DNA from: Anaerolineae bacterium
GTDB taxonomy: Bacteria; Chloroflexota; Anaerolineae; UBA4142
Length of the DNA stretch: 5,791 nucleotides
Direction: 5' to 3'
NCBI GenBank assembly: GCA_026417715.1
Contig: JAOACU010000194.1
Coordinates: forward strand, 1-5,791
Below the pieces are notes generated by a model, which was not told the DNA's origin, ran no database searches, and saw only the letters and a list, made by a program, of their open reading frames with translations. Position numbers and translations under genes: made by a program. Shown piece by piece: positions 5,279 to 5,791 of this stretch. Within the stretch, counting starts at the first letter, position 1, and each line of letters begins with the position of its first letter.

Positions 5279-5791
5279 AAGCAAAGTGGTTTCGCCTGAT
5301 CAAGCCGTTAAGGTTATCCAATCGGGACAACGCGTGTATGTGGGTGGTGGTGCGGGCGCGCCGCGCACCTTGCTCGACGCGTTGGTGCGACGCGCCTCAG
5401 AATTGCGCGACGTGGAACTGTGGCACGTGTTGATTTTTGGTCCCGCGCCGCACTTGCAACCGGAATACGCGGCAAGTTTCCGGCACGGCGCCTTTTTCAT
5501 CGGCGATAATTCGCGCCCGGCTGTGCAATCAGGGCGCGCCGATTTTATGCCCATCTTCCTCTCCGAAATTCCCGGTCTGTTTCGCCCCGGCGCATTGCCG
5601 CTCGATGTCGCGCTGATCCAAGTATCGCCACCTGATGAACATGGCTTTTGTTCGTTCGGTTGCGAAGTCGGTTGTACGAAACCCGCCGCGCAAGCCGCCA
5701 AGATCGTCATCGCCGAAGTGAATCGGCGGATGCCGACCGCGTTGGGTGATTCGTGCATGCACTTTTCCAAATTCACTCACATCGTAGAAGC
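5271..5791 (+). CDS. Acetyl-CoA hydrolase/4-hydroxybutyrate CoA-transferase family protein, N-terminal part (runs off right edge)
   Basis: The frame opens at ATG 5271, inside the last codons of the dehydrogenase gene (8-nt overlap, ATGTATAG), and stays open for 173 codons to the window edge. A GGAG at 5257-5260, 10 nt before the ATG, may assist, but translational coupling is likely. The family moves CoA between acyl-CoAs and free acids such as acetate, butyrate or 4-hydroxybutyrate, or hydrolyses acetyl-CoA, via a glutamyl-CoA intermediate. The visible part is the N-terminal domain: residue blocks AVKVIQSGQRVYVGGGAGAP (12-31), VLIFGPAPHL (53-62), FRHGAFFIGDNSR (70-82), FMPIFLSEIPGLF (92-104), LDVALIQVSPPDEHGFCSFG (111-130) and IVIAEVNRRMP (145-155). 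Family members are about 430 residues, so some 60% is missing, including the catalytic Glu. Substrate cannot be assigned. Four Cys in the visible part (127, 131, 135, 162) are a little unusual. Confidence 0.9.
   Translation, partial: MYRSKVVSPDQAVKVIQSGQRVYVGGGAGAPRTLLDALVRRASELRDVELWHVLIFGPAPHLQPEYAASFRHGAFFIGDNSRPAVQSGRADFMPIFLSEIPGLFRPGALPLDVALIQVSPPDEHGFCSFGCEVGCTKPAAQAAKIVIAEVNRRMPTALGDSCMHFSKFTHIVE

Noticed and set aside
5300..5776. Minus-strand open frame (158 codons) opposite the CoA-transferase
   Set aside because: The plus strand carries clear CoA-transferase motifs over the same bases. The minus frame has no recognisable features.
1..5791. tRNA/rRNA genes, CRISPR arrays, insertion sequences or an origin
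   Set aside because: No cloverleaf-like or rRNA sequence, no regularly spaced direct repeats with unique spacers, and no transposase or terminal inverted repeats were seen on either strand.

Overview
The window carries two divergently transcribed gene sets that share one control region of about 250 bp (3915-4165). The organism looks like a bacterium of moderate GC content, most plausibly Chloroflexota (Anaerolineae-like). This is an inference, based mainly on the lipoprotein's long Pro/Thr/Ala linker after the lipobox and on the general codon style. No marker gene in the window proves it.

Left-pointing set (minus strand, 3914 down to 1). In order of transcription it holds a lipoprotein substrate-binding protein of the peptide/nickel (SBP_bac_5) type, a DppB/OppB-type permease, a DppC/OppC-type permease and the N-terminal part of a small DUF2442 protein that runs off the window. 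The two permeases are 2 bp apart, and the DUF2442 gene follows 14 bp after the second. This is the extracellular-capture and membrane part of an oligopeptide-type ABC importer. The two ATPase genes that normally complete it are not in the window. The 85-bp gap between binding protein and first permease consists almost entirely of an inverted array of 8-bp repeats that can fold into a hairpin with a perfect 13-bp core. The array reaches into the stop codon of one gene and the start codon of the next.

Shared control region. Two good sigma-70-type promoters face away from each other, one for each set, with 24 bp between their -35 boxes. A perfect 10-bp palindrome sits between them, and an 18-bp dyad (ACGAAT-N6-ATTCGT) lies inside the importer promoter. 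The importer transcript would have a leader of about 127 nt. That leader contains a very strong Shine-Dalgarno-like sequence and a five-codon frame well upstream of the real start.

Right-pointing set (plus strand, 4166 to the right edge). It holds an alanine dehydrogenase-family protein and, overlapping its end by 8 nt, the N-terminal 40% or so of an acetyl-CoA hydrolase/4-hydroxybutyrate CoA-transferase family protein. The dehydrogenase keeps the NAD fold and the catalytic His and Asp. It has lost the usual substrate-binding Lys and other pocket residues, so its substrate may not be alanine.

Taken together, the layout suggests uptake of peptides or a related amino compound, followed by NAD-linked oxidation and CoA transfer, with uptake and catabolism controlled from one shared region. 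The individual families are well known. The points that deserve attention are the altered dehydrogenase, its tight coupling to a CoA-transferase, and the two unusual non-coding structures. No RNA genes, CRISPR arrays, insertion sequences or convincing terminators were seen.
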